Shown: positions 32,626-42,204 of the stretch, piece by piece | Numbering within the stretch: position 1 is the stretch's first letter | How the letters are laid out: the number at the start of each line of letters is the position of its first letter | Source of the DNA: Syntrophaceae bacterium UBA2251 | GTDB lineage: Bacteria; Desulfobacterota; Syntrophia; Syntrophales; UBA2251 | Direction of reading: 5' to 3' | Assembly: GCA_002347815.1 (NCBI GenBank) | Contig: DDXV01000020.1 | Coordinates: 1-64,000 of the forward strand | Length of the DNA stretch: 64,000 nucleotides | The notes under the pieces: model-generated | Database searches by the model: none | The model's input: only the letters and a program-made list of their open reading frames with translations | Told to the model about the DNA's origin: nothing | Program-made: the position numbers and the translations under genes

Positions 32626-33757
32626 AAACGCCTTCCGGAACCGCCTGCGGACGGGGCTGACGATCCTCGGGATCACCATCGCGATCCTGGCCTTCGGCCT
32701 TTTGCGCACGGTCGTGAGCGCCTGGTACGCGGGTGTGGCCGCCTCCTCCGCCACCCGCCTGGTGACGCGCAACGCCGTCTCCCTCATCTTTCCCCTGCCG
32801 CTGGCCTACAAGGACAAGATCCGCCAGGTCGACGGCGTTTCCCACGTGTCCTGGGGCAACTGGTTCGGGGGGATCTACATCAGCGAGAAGAACTTCTTCG
32901 CCAATTTCTGCGTGGACCCCCCAAGCTACTTGGCCCTGTATCCCGAATACATCCTGTCCGAACGGGAGCGGAAGGCCTTCCTGTCCGACCGCAAAGGGTT
33001 CATCGCGGGCCGCAAGCTCGCCGACCGGTTCGGCTGGAAGCCGGGCGACACGGTGACGCTCAAGGGCGTCATCTTTCCCGGCAATTGGGATTTCGTCCTG
33101 CGGGGGATCTACCGCGGCCGGGACCGGACCATCGACGAGACCCAGTTCCTCTTTCAGTGGGAGTACCTGAACGAGACCGTCCGGCAGCGCTACCCCAGCC
33201 GTGCCGACCAGGTGGGCTTCTACATGATCGGGGTGGCGAGCCCCGAGCGGGCGGTGGATGTCGCGGGCGCCATCGACCGGCTCTTCAAGAATTCCCTGGC
33301 CGAGACCCTGACCGAGACGGAAAAGGCCTTCCAGCTCGGCTTCATCGCCATGACGGAGGCGATCGTCATGGCCATCCAGCTCGTCTCGATCGTGATCATC
33401 GTCATCATCATGGCGGTGGTCGCGAACACGATGGCCATGACGACGCGGGAGCGGATCGGGGACTACGCCATCCTGAAGACCCTGGGGTTCGGCGGCCGGC
33501 AGATCGCCCTCCTCATCTTCGGCGAGGCCCTGGTCATCACCGGGATCGGCGCCGCCATCGGGATGGCCCTGACCTATCCGGCGGCCCGGGCCTTCGGCAG
33601 CACGCTGTCCAACTTCTTCCCCGTCTTCAACGTCGCGCGCGAGACCCTCTGGCTCGATCTCGGGGCGGCGCTCGTCGTGGCCGTCGCGGCGGCGGTGATT
33701 CCCACGCAGCGGGCGATCGGGATCCGCATCGCCGACGGCCTGCGGAGGATCGGCTGA
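32600..33757 (+). CDS. FtsX/MacB-like ABC permease 1
   Basis: A 385-residue permease with the MacB topology. One N-terminal membrane helix (about 15-37) is followed by a periplasmic domain of about 220 residues and three C-terminal helices. The FtsX motif is MTTRERIGDYAILKTLGF near residue 280. It should form the membrane part with the second permease, since both are separate from the ATPase. It overlaps the ATPase gene by 26 bp and shares one base with the next (TGATG). Confidence 0.9.
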   Translation: MILLRILIRNAFRNRLRTGLTILGITIAILAFGLLRTVVSAWYAGVAASSATRLVTRNAVSLIFPLPLAYKDKIRQVDGVSHVSWGNWFGGIYISEKNFFANFCVDPPSYLALYPEYILSERERKAFLSDRKGFIAGRKLADRFGWKPGDTVTLKGVIFPGNWDFVLRGIYRGRDRTIDETQFLFQWEYLNETVRQRYPSRADQVGFYMIGVASPERAVDVAGAIDRLFKNSLAETLTETEKAFQLGFIAMTEAIVMAIQLVSIVIIVIIMAVVANTMAMTTRERIGDYAILKTLGFGGRQIALLIFGEALVITGIGAAIGMALTYPAARAFGSTLSNFFPVFNVARETLWLDLGAALVVAVAAAVIPTQRAIGIRIADGLRRIG

Positions 33758-34923
33758 TGGCGGTGCCCTTCTCCTACAGCCTCCGCAACCTCTGGACCCG
33801 GCGCACGACCACGATCCTGACGGTCGCCGGCATGGCCCTCGTGGTGTTCGTCTTCGCCACGATCCTGATGCTCGCCGAAGGCCTCGAGCGGACCCTCGTC
33901 GAGACGGGATCGGCGGACAACGTCGTGGTGATCCGCAAGGGGTCGGCCTCCGAGGTCATGAGCGGCGTGGAGCGCGCGCAGGCGGCGGTCGTTGAGGTCC
34001 AGCCGGAGGTCGCCGTCGGCCGGGACGGCCGGAAGCTGCTCGCCAAGGAACTCGTCGTGCTCATCGCCCTGCCGAAACGGGGGAACGGAAAGGCCTCCAA
34101 CGTCGTCCTGAGGGGGATCGGCCCCGCGTCCCTGGAGCTGCGCCCCCAGGTCCGCCTGGTGGCGGGGCGGCTGCCGCGGATGGGGTCCTCGGAGGTGATG
34201 GCGGGGCGGAGCGTCGTGAAGGGCTTCCGGGGCGTCGGGCTGAACGAGTGGGTTTGCTGCGGCCTGCGCGACTGGCGGGTCGTGGGGATCTTCGATGCGG
34301 GCAACACCGGCTTCAGCTCCGAGATCTGGGGGGACGCGGACCAGTTCATGCAGGCCTTCCGCCGGCCCGTCTACTCCTCCGTCCTCTTCAGGCTTCGAGA
34401 TCCCCGTGAATTTCCGGCCGCGAAGGCGCGCCTGGAGACGGACCCCCGCCTGACCCTCGAGGCGAAGCGGGAGACGCGCTATTACCTGGACCAGTCGGAG
34501 ATCATGGCCAAGTTCCTCCGCATCCTCGGCGTTTCCCTGACGGTCATTTTCTCGATCGGGGCCATGCTCGGGGCCATGATCACCATGTACTCGGCCGTCG
34601 CCAACAGGACCGCCGAGATCGGGACGTTGCGCGCCCTGGGCTTCCGGCGCCGGAACATCCTGATCGCTTTCCTGATGGAGTCGCTGCTGCTGGGCTTCAT
34701 CGGCGGGGCGGTCGGCATCGCCTGCTCGTCGCTGACCCAACTGATCACGGTCTCGACGCTGAACTTCCAGACCTTCTCCGAGCTGGCCTTCCGGTTCACC
34801 CTGAGCCCGGCGATCGCCGCCCAGGCGATGGGCTTCGCCCTCGGGATGGGCTTCATCGGCGGGGTCCTGCCCGCCCTCCGGGCCTCGCGCCTGAACATCG
34901 TCGACGCCCTGCGGGCCGTGTAG
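33757..34923 (+). CDS. FtsX/MacB-like ABC permease 2
   Basis: A 388-residue permease of the same architecture as the preceding gene. It has an N-terminal helix at about 22-44, a periplasmic core, and C-terminal helices with the motif NRTAEIGTLRALGFRRRN near residue 285. Two different permeases with one ATPase suggest a heterodimeric transporter like LolCDE, but the adaptor protein points to MacAB-type export. ATG 33757 is coupled to the previous stop. Confidence 0.9.
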   Translation: MAVPFSYSLRNLWTRRTTTILTVAGMALVVFVFATILMLAEGLERTLVETGSADNVVVIRKGSASEVMSGVERAQAAVVEVQPEVAVGRDGRKLLAKELVVLIALPKRGNGKASNVVLRGIGPASLELRPQVRLVAGRLPRMGSSEVMAGRSVVKGFRGVGLNEWVCCGLRDWRVVGIFDAGNTGFSSEIWGDADQFMQAFRRPVYSSVLFRLRDPREFPAAKARLETDPRLTLEAKRETRYYLDQSEIMAKFLRILGVSLTVIFSIGAMLGAMITMYSAVANRTAEIGTLRALGFRRRNILIAFLMESLLLGFIGGAVGIACSSLTQLITVSTLNFQTFSELAFRFTLSPAIAAQAMGFALGMGFIGGVLPALRASRLNIVDALRAV

Positions 34924-35003
34924 AAAACCCGGCCGATCTTCGTTCAAGGGTCTGCGATCGGAGGGGGGTAACGCCCGCGCCCGCTCCGAAATTCCTCCGG
35001 CCT

Positions 35004-36116
35004 TCAGCGGACGGCGGCCAGGGCGGCGAGAAGGGCCTCCACGTTCTCTTCCGTGCACGACGCGCCCATGAGGCCGATCCGCCAGACCTTCCCCTTCAGC
35101 GCTCCCAGCCCGCCGCCGATCTCGATGCCGGCGCCGTCGAGGAGCTTCCGGCGGACGGCGGCCTCGTCCATTCCCTCCGGAACGAGGACGGTGTTGATCA
35201 TGGGCGCGCGATCGGCCTCGGCCACGAGCATCGAGAATCCCATTTTCTGGAGGCCCCGGACCAGGGCCTGGTGCACTCGCCGATGCCGCTCCCACCGCGC
35301 TTCCAGGCCTTCCTCCAGGACGATCCGGAGGGCCTCCCGCAGGGCGTAGATCATGCTGATCGGCGCCGTGTGGTGATACACCCGGTCCGGTCCCCAGTAC
35401 TTGAGGATGAGGGTCATGTCGAGGTACCAGGACTGCACGCGGGTCTTTCGCTTCTCCAGGACCTCGACGGCGCGCGGGCCGAAGGTGATGGGGGCCAGGC
35501 CGGGGGGGCAGCTCAGGCACTTCTGCGTTCCCGAGTAGCAGATGTCGATGCCCCAGGCGTCGGTCTCCAGGGGGGCGCCGGCGAGGGACGTCACGGCGTC
35601 GACGAGGAAGAGGGCGCCCCGCGCGTGGGCCGCCTCCGCCAGTTCCGGGAGGGGCTGGAGGACGCCCGTGGAGGTCTCGGCGTGGACGACCGCCACGACC
35701 TTGGCGGGAGAGGCCGCGAGGGCCCTGCGGACGGCGGCGGGGTCCACGGGGGATCCCCAGGGCGCCTCCACCCGCTCAAGTTCGGCGCCGCAGCGCGCCG
35801 CGATGTCGCACATCCGCTCTCCGAAAATGCCGTTGACGCACACCAGGATCCTGTCGCCCGGTTCGAGGACGTTGACCAGGGCCGCCTCCATCCCGGCGCT
35901 CCCCGTCCCCGACACGGGCAGGGTAAACCGGTTTTCCGTCCGCAGGACGGCCCGGAGCATCTCCTGGACCTCTTCCATGACGGCGAGAAAGGCGGGGTCG
36001 AGGTGGCCGATGACGGGGGCCCCCAGGGCCGCCGTGACGGCCGGCGGGACGTTGCTCGGTCCCGGCCCCAGGAGGATCCGGTGCGGCGGGGTCAGGGGTT
36101 CGTAGCGTTTGGACAT
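35004..36116 (-). CDS. Alanine/serine--glyoxylate aminotransferase family protein (class V)
   Basis: A 370-residue PLP enzyme of the small class V transaminases that interconvert glyoxylate or pyruvate and glycine, serine or alanine. The N-terminal LLGPGPSNVPPAV matches the family, as do SGTGSAGMEAALVNV, VVHAETSTGVLQPL and the PLP-lysine region YSGTQKCLSCPPGLAP (near residue 190). ATG 36116 follows AAAGGAGA. It is the last gene of a leftward operon with a 2-hydroxyacid dehydrogenase and a ketopantoate-reductase-like enzyme. Confidence 0.9.
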   Translation of the reverse strand: MSKRYEPLTPPHRILLGPGPSNVPPAVTAALGAPVIGHLDPAFLAVMEEVQEMLRAVLRTENRFTLPVSGTGSAGMEAALVNVLEPGDRILVCVNGIFGERMCDIAARCGAELERVEAPWGSPVDPAAVRRALAASPAKVVAVVHAETSTGVLQPLPELAEAAHARGALFLVDAVTSLAGAPLETDAWGIDICYSGTQKCLSCPPGLAPITFGPRAVEVLEKRKTRVQSWYLDMTLILKYWGPDRVYHHTAPISMIYALREALRIVLEEGLEARWERHRRVHQALVRGLQKMGFSMLVAEADRAPMINTVLVPEGMDEAAVRRKLLDGAGIEIGGGLGALKGKVWRIGLMGASCTEENVEALLAALAAVR

Positions 36117-36149
36117 GCCGGTCTCCTTTCCGTGCAGAAGGCGGTCCCG

Positions 36150-37142
36150 TCAGCCCCGCCGGGACAGGGCCTCGGGGTTGACGAGGTGTTTCGGGACCTC
36201 GCCCCGGAGGGCGGCGATCAGGTTGTTCGCCGCCATGACGGCCATCCGCTCCCGGGTCGCCACGGAGGCGCTGCCGATGTGGGGGACGATGAGGCAGTTG
36301 GGCAGGCCGAGGAGGGGGTGATCCTTGGGCAGGGGTTCGGGATCCGTCACGTCCAGGGCGGCGGCGGCGATGACGCCGTCCCGAAGGGCCCCGTACAGCG
36401 CCTCCGGGTCCACCACGCCCCCCCGGGCGGTGTTGACGAGCACGGCCGTTTCCTTCATGTTGCGCAGGGCGGCCCCGTCGATGAGGTGCCGCGTCTCGGC
36501 GTTGAGCGGCACGTGGAGGCTGACGAAGTCCGATTTCCGGAGGAGTTCGTCGAGGGTGGCGCACCGCTTCGCCCCGGCCGCCTCGCCGGCCGCCGTCTCA
36601 CCCCGGGGGTGGTGGTAAAGGACCTCCATCTCGAAACCCCGGGCCCTCCGGGCCATGGCCTGGCCGATCCGGCCCATGCCGACGATCCCGAGGACGGCCC
36701 CGTGGATGTCCCGTCCCAGCAGGACGAGCGGTTCGAAAGTCTCCCATTTCCCCGCCCGGATGCAGTCCACCCCTTCCACGATCCGCCTCGCCGCCGCCAT
36801 GAGCAGGGCGAACGCGAGGTCGGCCGTGGCTTCCGTCACGGCGCCGGGGGTGTGGCCGACGAGGATTCCCCGGGCGGTTGCCGCGGGGACGTCGATGTTG
36901 TCGAAACCGACGGCGTAATTGCTGATGATCTTGAGCCCGGGGCCGGCGGCGTCCATGACGGCGGCGTCCATCCGGTCGTTGAGAAGGGACAGGATCCCGT
37001 CCACCCCCCGCACCTGCTCGAGAAAGGTGTCCCGGGGCGGGGGGAACCGCCCCTCCCAGATCCGGGCATCGCAGGCCGCCCGGATTAGGCCGAGCCCCGC
37101 CGCAGGGATGATCCGGGTGACGAAGACCTTCGCTTTTCCCAT
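36150..37142 (-). CDS. D-2-hydroxyacid dehydrogenase (glycerate/glyoxylate type)
   Basis: A 330-residue NAD(P)-dependent dehydrogenase. The Rossmann motif is [19 protein letters not shown] near residue 150, and the catalytic Arg lies in [10 protein letters not shown]. The catalytic His is in IVPHIGSAS near residue 285. The sequence best suits D-glycerate or glyoxylate/hydroxypyruvate reductases. It sits 33 bp upstream of the glyoxylate aminotransferase, so hydroxypyruvate or glyoxylate handling is plausible. Substrate is inferred. Confidence 0.88.
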   Translation of the reverse strand: MGKAKVFVTRIIPAAGLGLIRAACDARIWEGRFPPPRDTFLEQVRGVDGILSLLNDRMDAAVMDAAGPGLKIISNYAVGFDNIDVPAATARGILVGHTPGAVTEATADLAFALLMAAARRIVEGVDCIRAGKWETFEPLVLLGRDIHGAVLGIVGMGRIGQAMARRARGFEMEVLYHHPRGETAAGEAAGAKRCATLDELLRKSDFVSLHVPLNAETRHLIDGAALRNMKETAVLVNTARGGVVDPEALYGALRDGVIAAAALDVTDPEPLPKDHPLLGLPNCLIVPHIGSASVATRERMAVMAANNLIAALRGEVPKHLVNPEALSRRG

Positions 37143-37152
37143 GGAACGGTCC

Positions 37153-38073
37153 CTACGACTTCGCGAGGAGGGCGTCGTAGACCCGGCGGTTGAAGGGGGT
37201 GTCGATCCCCAGGGCCTGGCCCGCCCGGACCACGTATCCCATGAACGTCTCGATCTCCGTTTTCCTCCCGTTCTCCATGTCCACCTGGAAGGAGGTCTTC
37301 GTCTCGTAGGGGAAGCGCGCCACCGTTTCCATGGCCTGGGCGACGGCGTTTGCGGGGAGGCCGATTCCCCGGGCCCGGGCCAGCCGGTCCACCTCGTTCA
37401 TCATCCCCTCGAGCAGACGGAGGGCCTCCGGGTCTTCCAGGATGCCCCCCAGGGATTTCCCGAAGAGGGCCGTCGCGCCCGCCACCGGCGAGATGAAGAG
37501 GAACTTTTTCCAGACCTCCACGGCGACGGCCTCGGTCAGAACGGCCTGGATGCCCGCTTCCAGAAAGAGGGATTCGATCGTACGGAAGGGCGCCGCCGGC
37601 CCCGTTTCGGGGCCGAAGAACAGGCTGCCCGCCCCGCCCAGCTGCTGGACCACGCCGGGCGCGGCGATGCGGCTCGAGATGTACACCGTCCCGTTCAGGA
37701 CCCGGGCGCGGGGCAGGATCTTCCCCAGCCGCTCCGCGGTGTCCACGCCGTTCTCGAGGGGGATGACGACGGTCGCCTCCCCCGTGACCTCCGCGAGGGC
37801 CCCGGCGGCGCCGTCGAGATCGTACCCCTTGACCGTGATCAGGACGAGGTCCAGGGGGCCGAGGTCTCCCGGACGGTCCGTGGCTTGGGCCGGTCGAGCG
37901 ACGAACTCCCCGTCCGGGGTGACGACCCGGAGTCCCTGCTTCCGGATCGCCTCGAGGTGTGCGCCGCGCGCCACGAAGGCGATCCGGTGTTCGTCTCCGG
38001 CTTCGTAACGGCGGGCCAGCCGGCCCCCGTAGTAGCCCCCAACGCCGCCGATGCCGATAATCGCGATGTTCAT
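37153..38073 (-). CDS. 2-dehydropantoate 2-reductase family protein
   Basis: A 306-residue ketopantoate reductase-type enzyme that uses [25 protein letters not shown] is the cofactor motif. [10 protein letters not shown] and the catalytic Lys region [15 protein letters not shown] (near residue 175) are present. PanE acts in pantothenate synthesis, but many homologues reduce other 2-oxo acids, and the operon holds no other pantothenate genes. Its ATG overlaps the stop of the upstream hypothetical gene (ATGA). Confidence 0.88.
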   Translation of the reverse strand: MNIAIIGIGGVGGYYGGRLARRYEAGDEHRIAFVARGAHLEAIRKQGLRVVTPDGEFVARPAQATDRPGDLGPLDLVLITVKGYDLDGAAGALAEVTGEATVVIPLENGVDTAERLGKILPRARVLNGTVYISSRIAAPGVVQQLGGAGSLFFGPETGPAAPFRTIESLFLEAGIQAVLTEAVAVEVWKKFLFISPVAGATALFGKSLGGILEDPEALRLLEGMMNEVDRLARARGIGLPANAVAQAMETVARFPYETKTSFQVDMENGRKTEIETFMGYVVRAGQALGIDTPFNRRVYDALLAKS

Positions 38074-38753
38074 GGGGTCTTTCCTTTCTTCGCGTCCGAC
38101 GCGAGGGAGGTGATCAGCTCGTAAATGGGCCGGAACATCGTCGCTACTCGCCCTCTTTTGGGGATCATGAACACGAACCCCTTGCGATCGCCGGGAACCA
38201 GGGCGATGTGGCGGATCGTTCCCGGATCGGGATGACGGGCGAGATGATCGCGGAACCGTTCCCGCACATTCAAGTTATCATAATAGAGGATAAAATCCAG
38301 CTTTCCCCACCGAACCGTCTCCTTTTCCAGCCGGGCTTCGTTGGCGATCTTCGGCCCCCGGAAACGGCTGTAGGACCGTTCGATGAGATGGCCCTCTCCG
38401 GGGACGTCCGACTTCAGATGAATCGTGACGAAGAGACGGTCGAACCGCATGGTGAGAAGGGAGATGGGCAGGTAAAGCCACGACTGGCGGGGGAGGAGCG
38501 TGATCGTCGCATCCACCCGCGACACCGGACCTTTTCGTTTGAGGAGGAGGTTGGCGTGATACCCCACGACGCCGCCGATGGTCGTGTAGGTCTGGTCGTC
38601 GGGATTCACCGTGTCCACCAGGGCCTGGAAGGCGTCGAGGAAAATCTTCCGGTTTCTTCTCCGGCCCTGGAAGTACCCCACCGTCAGGAGGATCGTGGTG
38701 ACGACGAACAGATAGAACAAGGGTTCCTGCAGGATGTATTCGTGTTCGAACAT
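38070..38753 (-). CDS. Uncharacterised membrane-anchored protein
   Basis: A 227-residue protein with an N-terminal transmembrane helix (about residues 12-28, FYLFVVTTILLTVGYF). A basic stretch (QGRRRNRK) and a soluble domain with repeated beta-strand patterns follow, for example SRVDATITLLPRQSWLYLPI. I recognise no family or catalytic motif. It is tightly placed between the ArsA-like ATPase gene and panE-like gene, overlapping the latter by four bases, so it is part of the operon. Confidence 0.7.
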   Translation of the reverse strand: MFEHEYILQEPLFYLFVVTTILLTVGYFQGRRRNRKIFLDAFQALVDTVNPDDQTYTTIGGVVGYHANLLLKRKGPVSRVDATITLLPRQSWLYLPISLLTMRFDRLFVTIHLKSDVPGEGHLIERSYSRFRGPKIANEARLEKETVRWGKLDFILYYDNLNVRERFRDHLARHPDPGTIRHIALVPGDRKGFVFMIPKRGRVATMFRPIYELITSLASDAKKGKTP

Positions 38754-38755
38754 GT

Positions 38756-39691
38756 TCAGAACCGCTCCCCGATGTCGTTATCGATCCGGTAGAGGACCGT
38801 CTCTCTCCCCTCGTAAAGGGCCTCCGACAGGGGCACCCGTTCCACGGGAACGCCGGGCGCCGCCTTCTGCAGGGCCTGCTCGACCCGCTCCGCCATCTCC
38901 CGGTTCCGCTCCGTGACCTTGTTGTTCACCAGCAGACGGAGCGGCAGGTGAAGCTCCGCGAGACCCTCCGCGAGCCGGCAGGATTCCTGGAGGGAAAGAA
39001 GGTCGGGGTTGAATACGAGAACCACGCTGCAATCCGCCCCCCGCAGGAGGCCGTTCAGCCGGTTGTAATTCTCCCGGAGGGCGCGGAGCCGCTCCAGGAT
39101 CGCATCCTCCCCGGGATCGTATGCCAATCTCTCTTCCACCGGGGTTTCCCCTGCCTTCATAGGCCTGCGGATCTTTCCGATCGTGTAGCGCTTTTCGAGA
39201 ATCGTCTCCCGGATGCGGATCAGCCGGTCGATCCAGGTGAGGGTCACGCTGGGGAGGGCGAGGAAGCGGAGGGTGAGCCCCGTCGGCGGGGTGTCGAAAA
39301 TCACGTAGTCGAAGCCGGTTTGGGCGTTCAGGGTTCGCTCGATGCTCGTGAGGAGGGCATACTCCTCGATTCCCGGCGAGTACTTGAGGACGGAAAAGTA
39401 GTCGTCCAGGTTGAGCACCTGGAGATAGCGGTAGGTCTCCCCGAGGACCCGGGTTTCCCGTTCGAGATACTCCCGGGACAGCTTTTTAAGATCCACCTCC
39501 TGGATCGTCAGGGTGTCCGAGATCTTTTTCCCGCCGCTGTCCGCCGTGACGCCGAAAATGTCTCCGAGGTTGTGGGCCGGGTCGAGGGACTGGACGAGCA
39601 CCCGGGCCCGCCGGGAGATCTGCCGGCCCCAGGCGGCGGCGATGGTGGACTTTCCCACCCCCCCCTTTCCCGTAAAGAACAAAAACTTCAT
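38756..39691 (-). CDS. ArsA/GET3-like P-loop ATPase
   Basis: A 311-residue deviant-Walker ATPase of the ArsA/TRC40 group. The P-loop is FFTGKGGVGKSTIAAAWG, the switch region SLDPAHNLGDIFG, and the A-loop/Walker B segment DYVIFDTPPTGLTLRFLALP. There is no arsenical pump or ars regulator nearby. A membrane-targeting or protein-handling role like GET3 is as likely as arsenite export. ATG 39691 overlaps the stop of the small upstream gene (ATGA). It lies 2 bp from the next gene. Confidence 0.85.
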   Translation of the reverse strand: MKFLFFTGKGGVGKSTIAAAWGRQISRRARVLVQSLDPAHNLGDIFGVTADSGGKKISDTLTIQEVDLKKLSREYLERETRVLGETYRYLQVLNLDDYFSVLKYSPGIEEYALLTSIERTLNAQTGFDYVIFDTPPTGLTLRFLALPSVTLTWIDRLIRIRETILEKRYTIGKIRRPMKAGETPVEERLAYDPGEDAILERLRALRENYNRLNGLLRGADCSVVLVFNPDLLSLQESCRLAEGLAELHLPLRLLVNNKVTERNREMAERVEQALQKAAPGVPVERVPLSEALYEGRETVLYRIDNDIGERF

Positions 39692-39972
39692 CCGTCGATT
39701 CCCAGCATGCCGCACATTTCGGCGAGCATGTCCCCGGCGTCCTCCGCCCGGACGTTCAGGATCCGGATCTCCCGTTCCATGAAGGGCAGGAGCTCCACGG
39801 CCAAAAACGTCGGGGGGGACGGCAGGCCGATGAAGGATCCGAGGACGAGGAGGGCGAAGATGTTTTCCAGCTCCCTTGCTTCCACGGCGGTCAGCGCCGC
39901 GGCGCTTTCCCGGTGATGGTCGCCAAACCGGATCAGGAATTCCCGCAGGAGCGAAATCGGGGATAATTTCAT
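39688..39972 (-). CDS. Small uncharacterised helical protein
   Basis: A 94-residue, probably cytosolic protein (MKLSPISLLREFLIRFG start) with amphipathic helices and a Cys near the C-terminus (AEMCGMLGIDG). It overlaps the ArsA-like gene by four bases, so the two are coupled and may interact. An alternative ATG at 39984 adds four residues but has no ribosome site. No family is recognised. Confidence 0.65.
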   Translation of the reverse strand: MKLSPISLLREFLIRFGDHHRESAAALTAVEARELENIFALLVLGSFIGLPSPPTFLAVELLPFMEREIRILNVRAEDAGDMLAEMCGMLGIDG

Positions 39973-40041
39973 GCACGCATCCATCGCCGGGCAAAAGGCG
40001 CGGCGCGGGATCTTCGGGGTCCCCCGCGCCGCGCCGTCCGT

Positions 40042-41784
40042 TCATTTGGATTGGACCTGTTCACGGTAGTACTTCTTCACGAAATCCACGATGAAAATGA
40101 AGTTCATGATGAGCATGACGATCGAAATGCCCATGACGGTCCAACCCTGGACGGGCGAGCTGGCGATGTTCGCCGGCAGGGGAACCCACATGAACCACAC
40201 CAGGGCGGCGGTGACCGTCACCCACAGGATCCAGGCGGGGATGACGGCCACATGGCAGAATCTGGACTGCAGCTTCGTATGGACCCAGCACGCCCCGGTC
40301 ATCAGGGCGATGGAGGCGATCAACTGGTTCGCCGCGCCGAAGGAGGGCCAGAGGATAGTGAAGTTCTTGCTGTAGGCCAGGTAGATCCCGATGAAGGCCG
40401 GGATGAGCGAGGCGATCCAGCGGTTCGTGAGAAAATTGTAGAATCCCGACGCCGTCCCCTTGAGGGGGATCGCCATCTCTGAGACGCAGTAGCGGGCCAG
40501 CCGGTTCGTCGTGTCGAGGGTCGTCAGGGCGAAGGCGGCGACCCACATCCCGGCCAGCACCTTCACATACTGGGTGGGGATCACCGACAGCCACGTGGCG
40601 GCCACCATATCGGCGTAGGACTGGACAAAGAGGTTCGCCTGGGAAAGCCCGAGCTTCGTGGACAGGGGCGTGAACTGGGCGGCCCAGGTGGAGGCGGTCA
40701 GGGTGAACTCGATGCCCTTCTCCGCCGCCGCCGTCTGCAGGGCCGTGAACCCGAACCCCGCGATGGCCACCACGACGATCGTCGACAGGAACCCCTCGGT
40801 GAACATGGCGCCGTAACCGATGAGGAGGGCGTCGCTTTCCTTGGTGAGCTGCTTGGAGGTCGTTCCCGAGGCCACCAGGGAGTGGAACCCCGACAGGGAC
40901 CCGCAGGCGATGATCAGCGGGATCGCCGGCCAGAAGGGGGTCGGCTTGCCGCCCGTGAGGATGGGGGAGAAGCTCGTGAAGGCGGGAACCTCGAAACCCC
41001 GGAAGGCGAAGACCGCCGCGAGGAGCCCCAGGATGAGTCCGGCGTACAGCAGGAAGGAGTTCTGGTAGTCCCTCGGCTGCAGCAGGACGTTCACGGGGAT
41101 GGCGGCGGCGATGATGATATAGAAGAACAGGACGTACATCCACGTTTCGTAGGTCGCCGGCATGGGAAACTCCACGCCCAGGAAGATGGCGATGGCGAGC
41201 AGAACGATGCCGATGACGCTCGCCAGGGTGAAGTTCATCTTCACCCGGTAGATGAGGACGCCCAGGATGAGGGCCGCGATGATCGACCAGACATAGGCGG
41301 AGGCGATGGCGGGCGTCTTCACGAACATGCCGCCGATGACGGCGCTGAAGGCCGCCACGACGAGGATCAGCAGGAAGAAGACGAGCCAGTAGAAGGCGGT
41401 TCCCGTTCTCTTCCCCATGAGGTCCGAGGCCACGAACTGGATCGACCGGCCGTCGTAGCGGACGGACGCCATGAGGGCGAGATAGTCATGGACGGCCCCG
41501 ATGAAAATGTTGCCGAACCAGACCCAGAGAAGCCCCGGCACCCAGCCGTAGGCCATGGCGAGCGCCGGTCCGATGATGGGCGCCGCTCCGGCGATGGAGG
41601 AGAAATGATGACCGAACAGGACGGCCTTGCGTGCGGGGATGTAGTCGACGCCGTCGTACAGGCGGGACGACGGCGCCTCGTTGGCGTCGGTCGCCCCCAC
41701 CACATCCCGCTCCAGTTTTTTCCCGTAGAGGAAATAGAGGAGGACATAAATCGCTAAACCGACCAAGACAATCAGGGTAGTCAC
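40042..41784 (-). CDS. cstA: Carbon starvation protein A (peptide/pyruvate transporter family)
   Basis: A 580-residue membrane protein with about 16 helices, of the CstA family. E. coli homologues take up peptides and pyruvate on carbon limitation. Hallmarks are HHFSSIAGAAPIIGPALA near residue 60, ASGTTSKQLTKESDALLIGYG near residue 305, and LDTTNRLARYCVSE near residue 424. The start is GTG at 41784 with a perfect AAGGAGG. It heads a leftward operon down to the aminotransferase gene, and a good promoter lies 230 bp upstream. Confidence 0.95.
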   Translation of the reverse strand: MTTLIVLVGLAIYVLLYFLYGKKLERDVVGATDANEAPSSRLYDGVDYIPARKAVLFGHHFSSIAGAAPIIGPALAMAYGWVPGLLWVWFGNIFIGAVHDYLALMASVRYDGRSIQFVASDLMGKRTGTAFYWLVFFLLILVVAAFSAVIGGMFVKTPAIASAYVWSIIAALILGVLIYRVKMNFTLASVIGIVLLAIAIFLGVEFPMPATYETWMYVLFFYIIIAAAIPVNVLLQPRDYQNSFLLYAGLILGLLAAVFAFRGFEVPAFTSFSPILTGGKPTPFWPAIPLIIACGSLSGFHSLVASGTTSKQLTKESDALLIGYGAMFTEGFLSTIVVVAIAGFGFTALQTAAAEKGIEFTLTASTWAAQFTPLSTKLGLSQANLFVQSYADMVAATWLSVIPTQYVKVLAGMWVAAFALTTLDTTNRLARYCVSEMAIPLKGTASGFYNFLTNRWIASLIPAFIGIYLAYSKNFTILWPSFGAANQLIASIALMTGACWVHTKLQSRFCHVAVIPAWILWVTVTAALVWFMWVPLPANIASSPVQGWTVMGISIVMLIMNFIFIVDFVKKYYREQVQSK

Positions 41785-42204
41785 GTTCTTACCTCCTTTC
41801 TGAAGCCATGCATGTTACGGTTCGGTGCAGGAAGCCCCTGTCCGGACGTTCCGGATGCGGGGACATCCCCTTCGTTGATTCTGGAAAAACGGCTTGACGG
41901 TCGGGACGGGACTCAAGAGGGTGGAAACATCGTTTCGAAATCCGGCGGACTTTCCCATGGAGCGGCTCCCTTGGGGTGGATCATGCCAGCATCCTGTTTC
42001 TGAATGCGTATACTGTAAACAAGTAAGGCCCGCATGTCAAAGGAAATCTGGCAACCTGGGATCGCGTCTTGCTTTTCCCAATCGGCCGGGGTATGGAACA
42101 GACGTGTGTCCGACGGGAGCCGGAGCGGGACGGCCCGATGCGCCGCGCCGCGCGGGCAGACGGGTCCGGCGCGGGAGAACGGACTGCGGACCGGGGGGAA
42201 GAGA
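41785..42204. other. Intergenic region with the long cstA leader and possible attenuator hairpin
   Basis: A 420-base gap between cstA (left) and the QueG-like gene (right). On the minus strand the predicted leader from the promoter at 42012-42040 includes a hairpin at 41893-41917 (CTTGAGTC with GAC-CG-TCAAG). A run of five T follows at 41889-41885, which might act as a weak attenuator. No gene is seen. Rightward, only a GGGGGGAAG ribosome site before 42205 is evident. Confidence 0.45.
42012..42040 (-). promoter_or_regulatory. Sigma70-type promoter of cstA operon
   Basis: On the minus strand TTGACA (42040-42035) and TACAGT (42017-42012) are 17 bases apart, near consensus. It faces cstA, giving a leader of about 220 bases. 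Confidence 0.6.
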
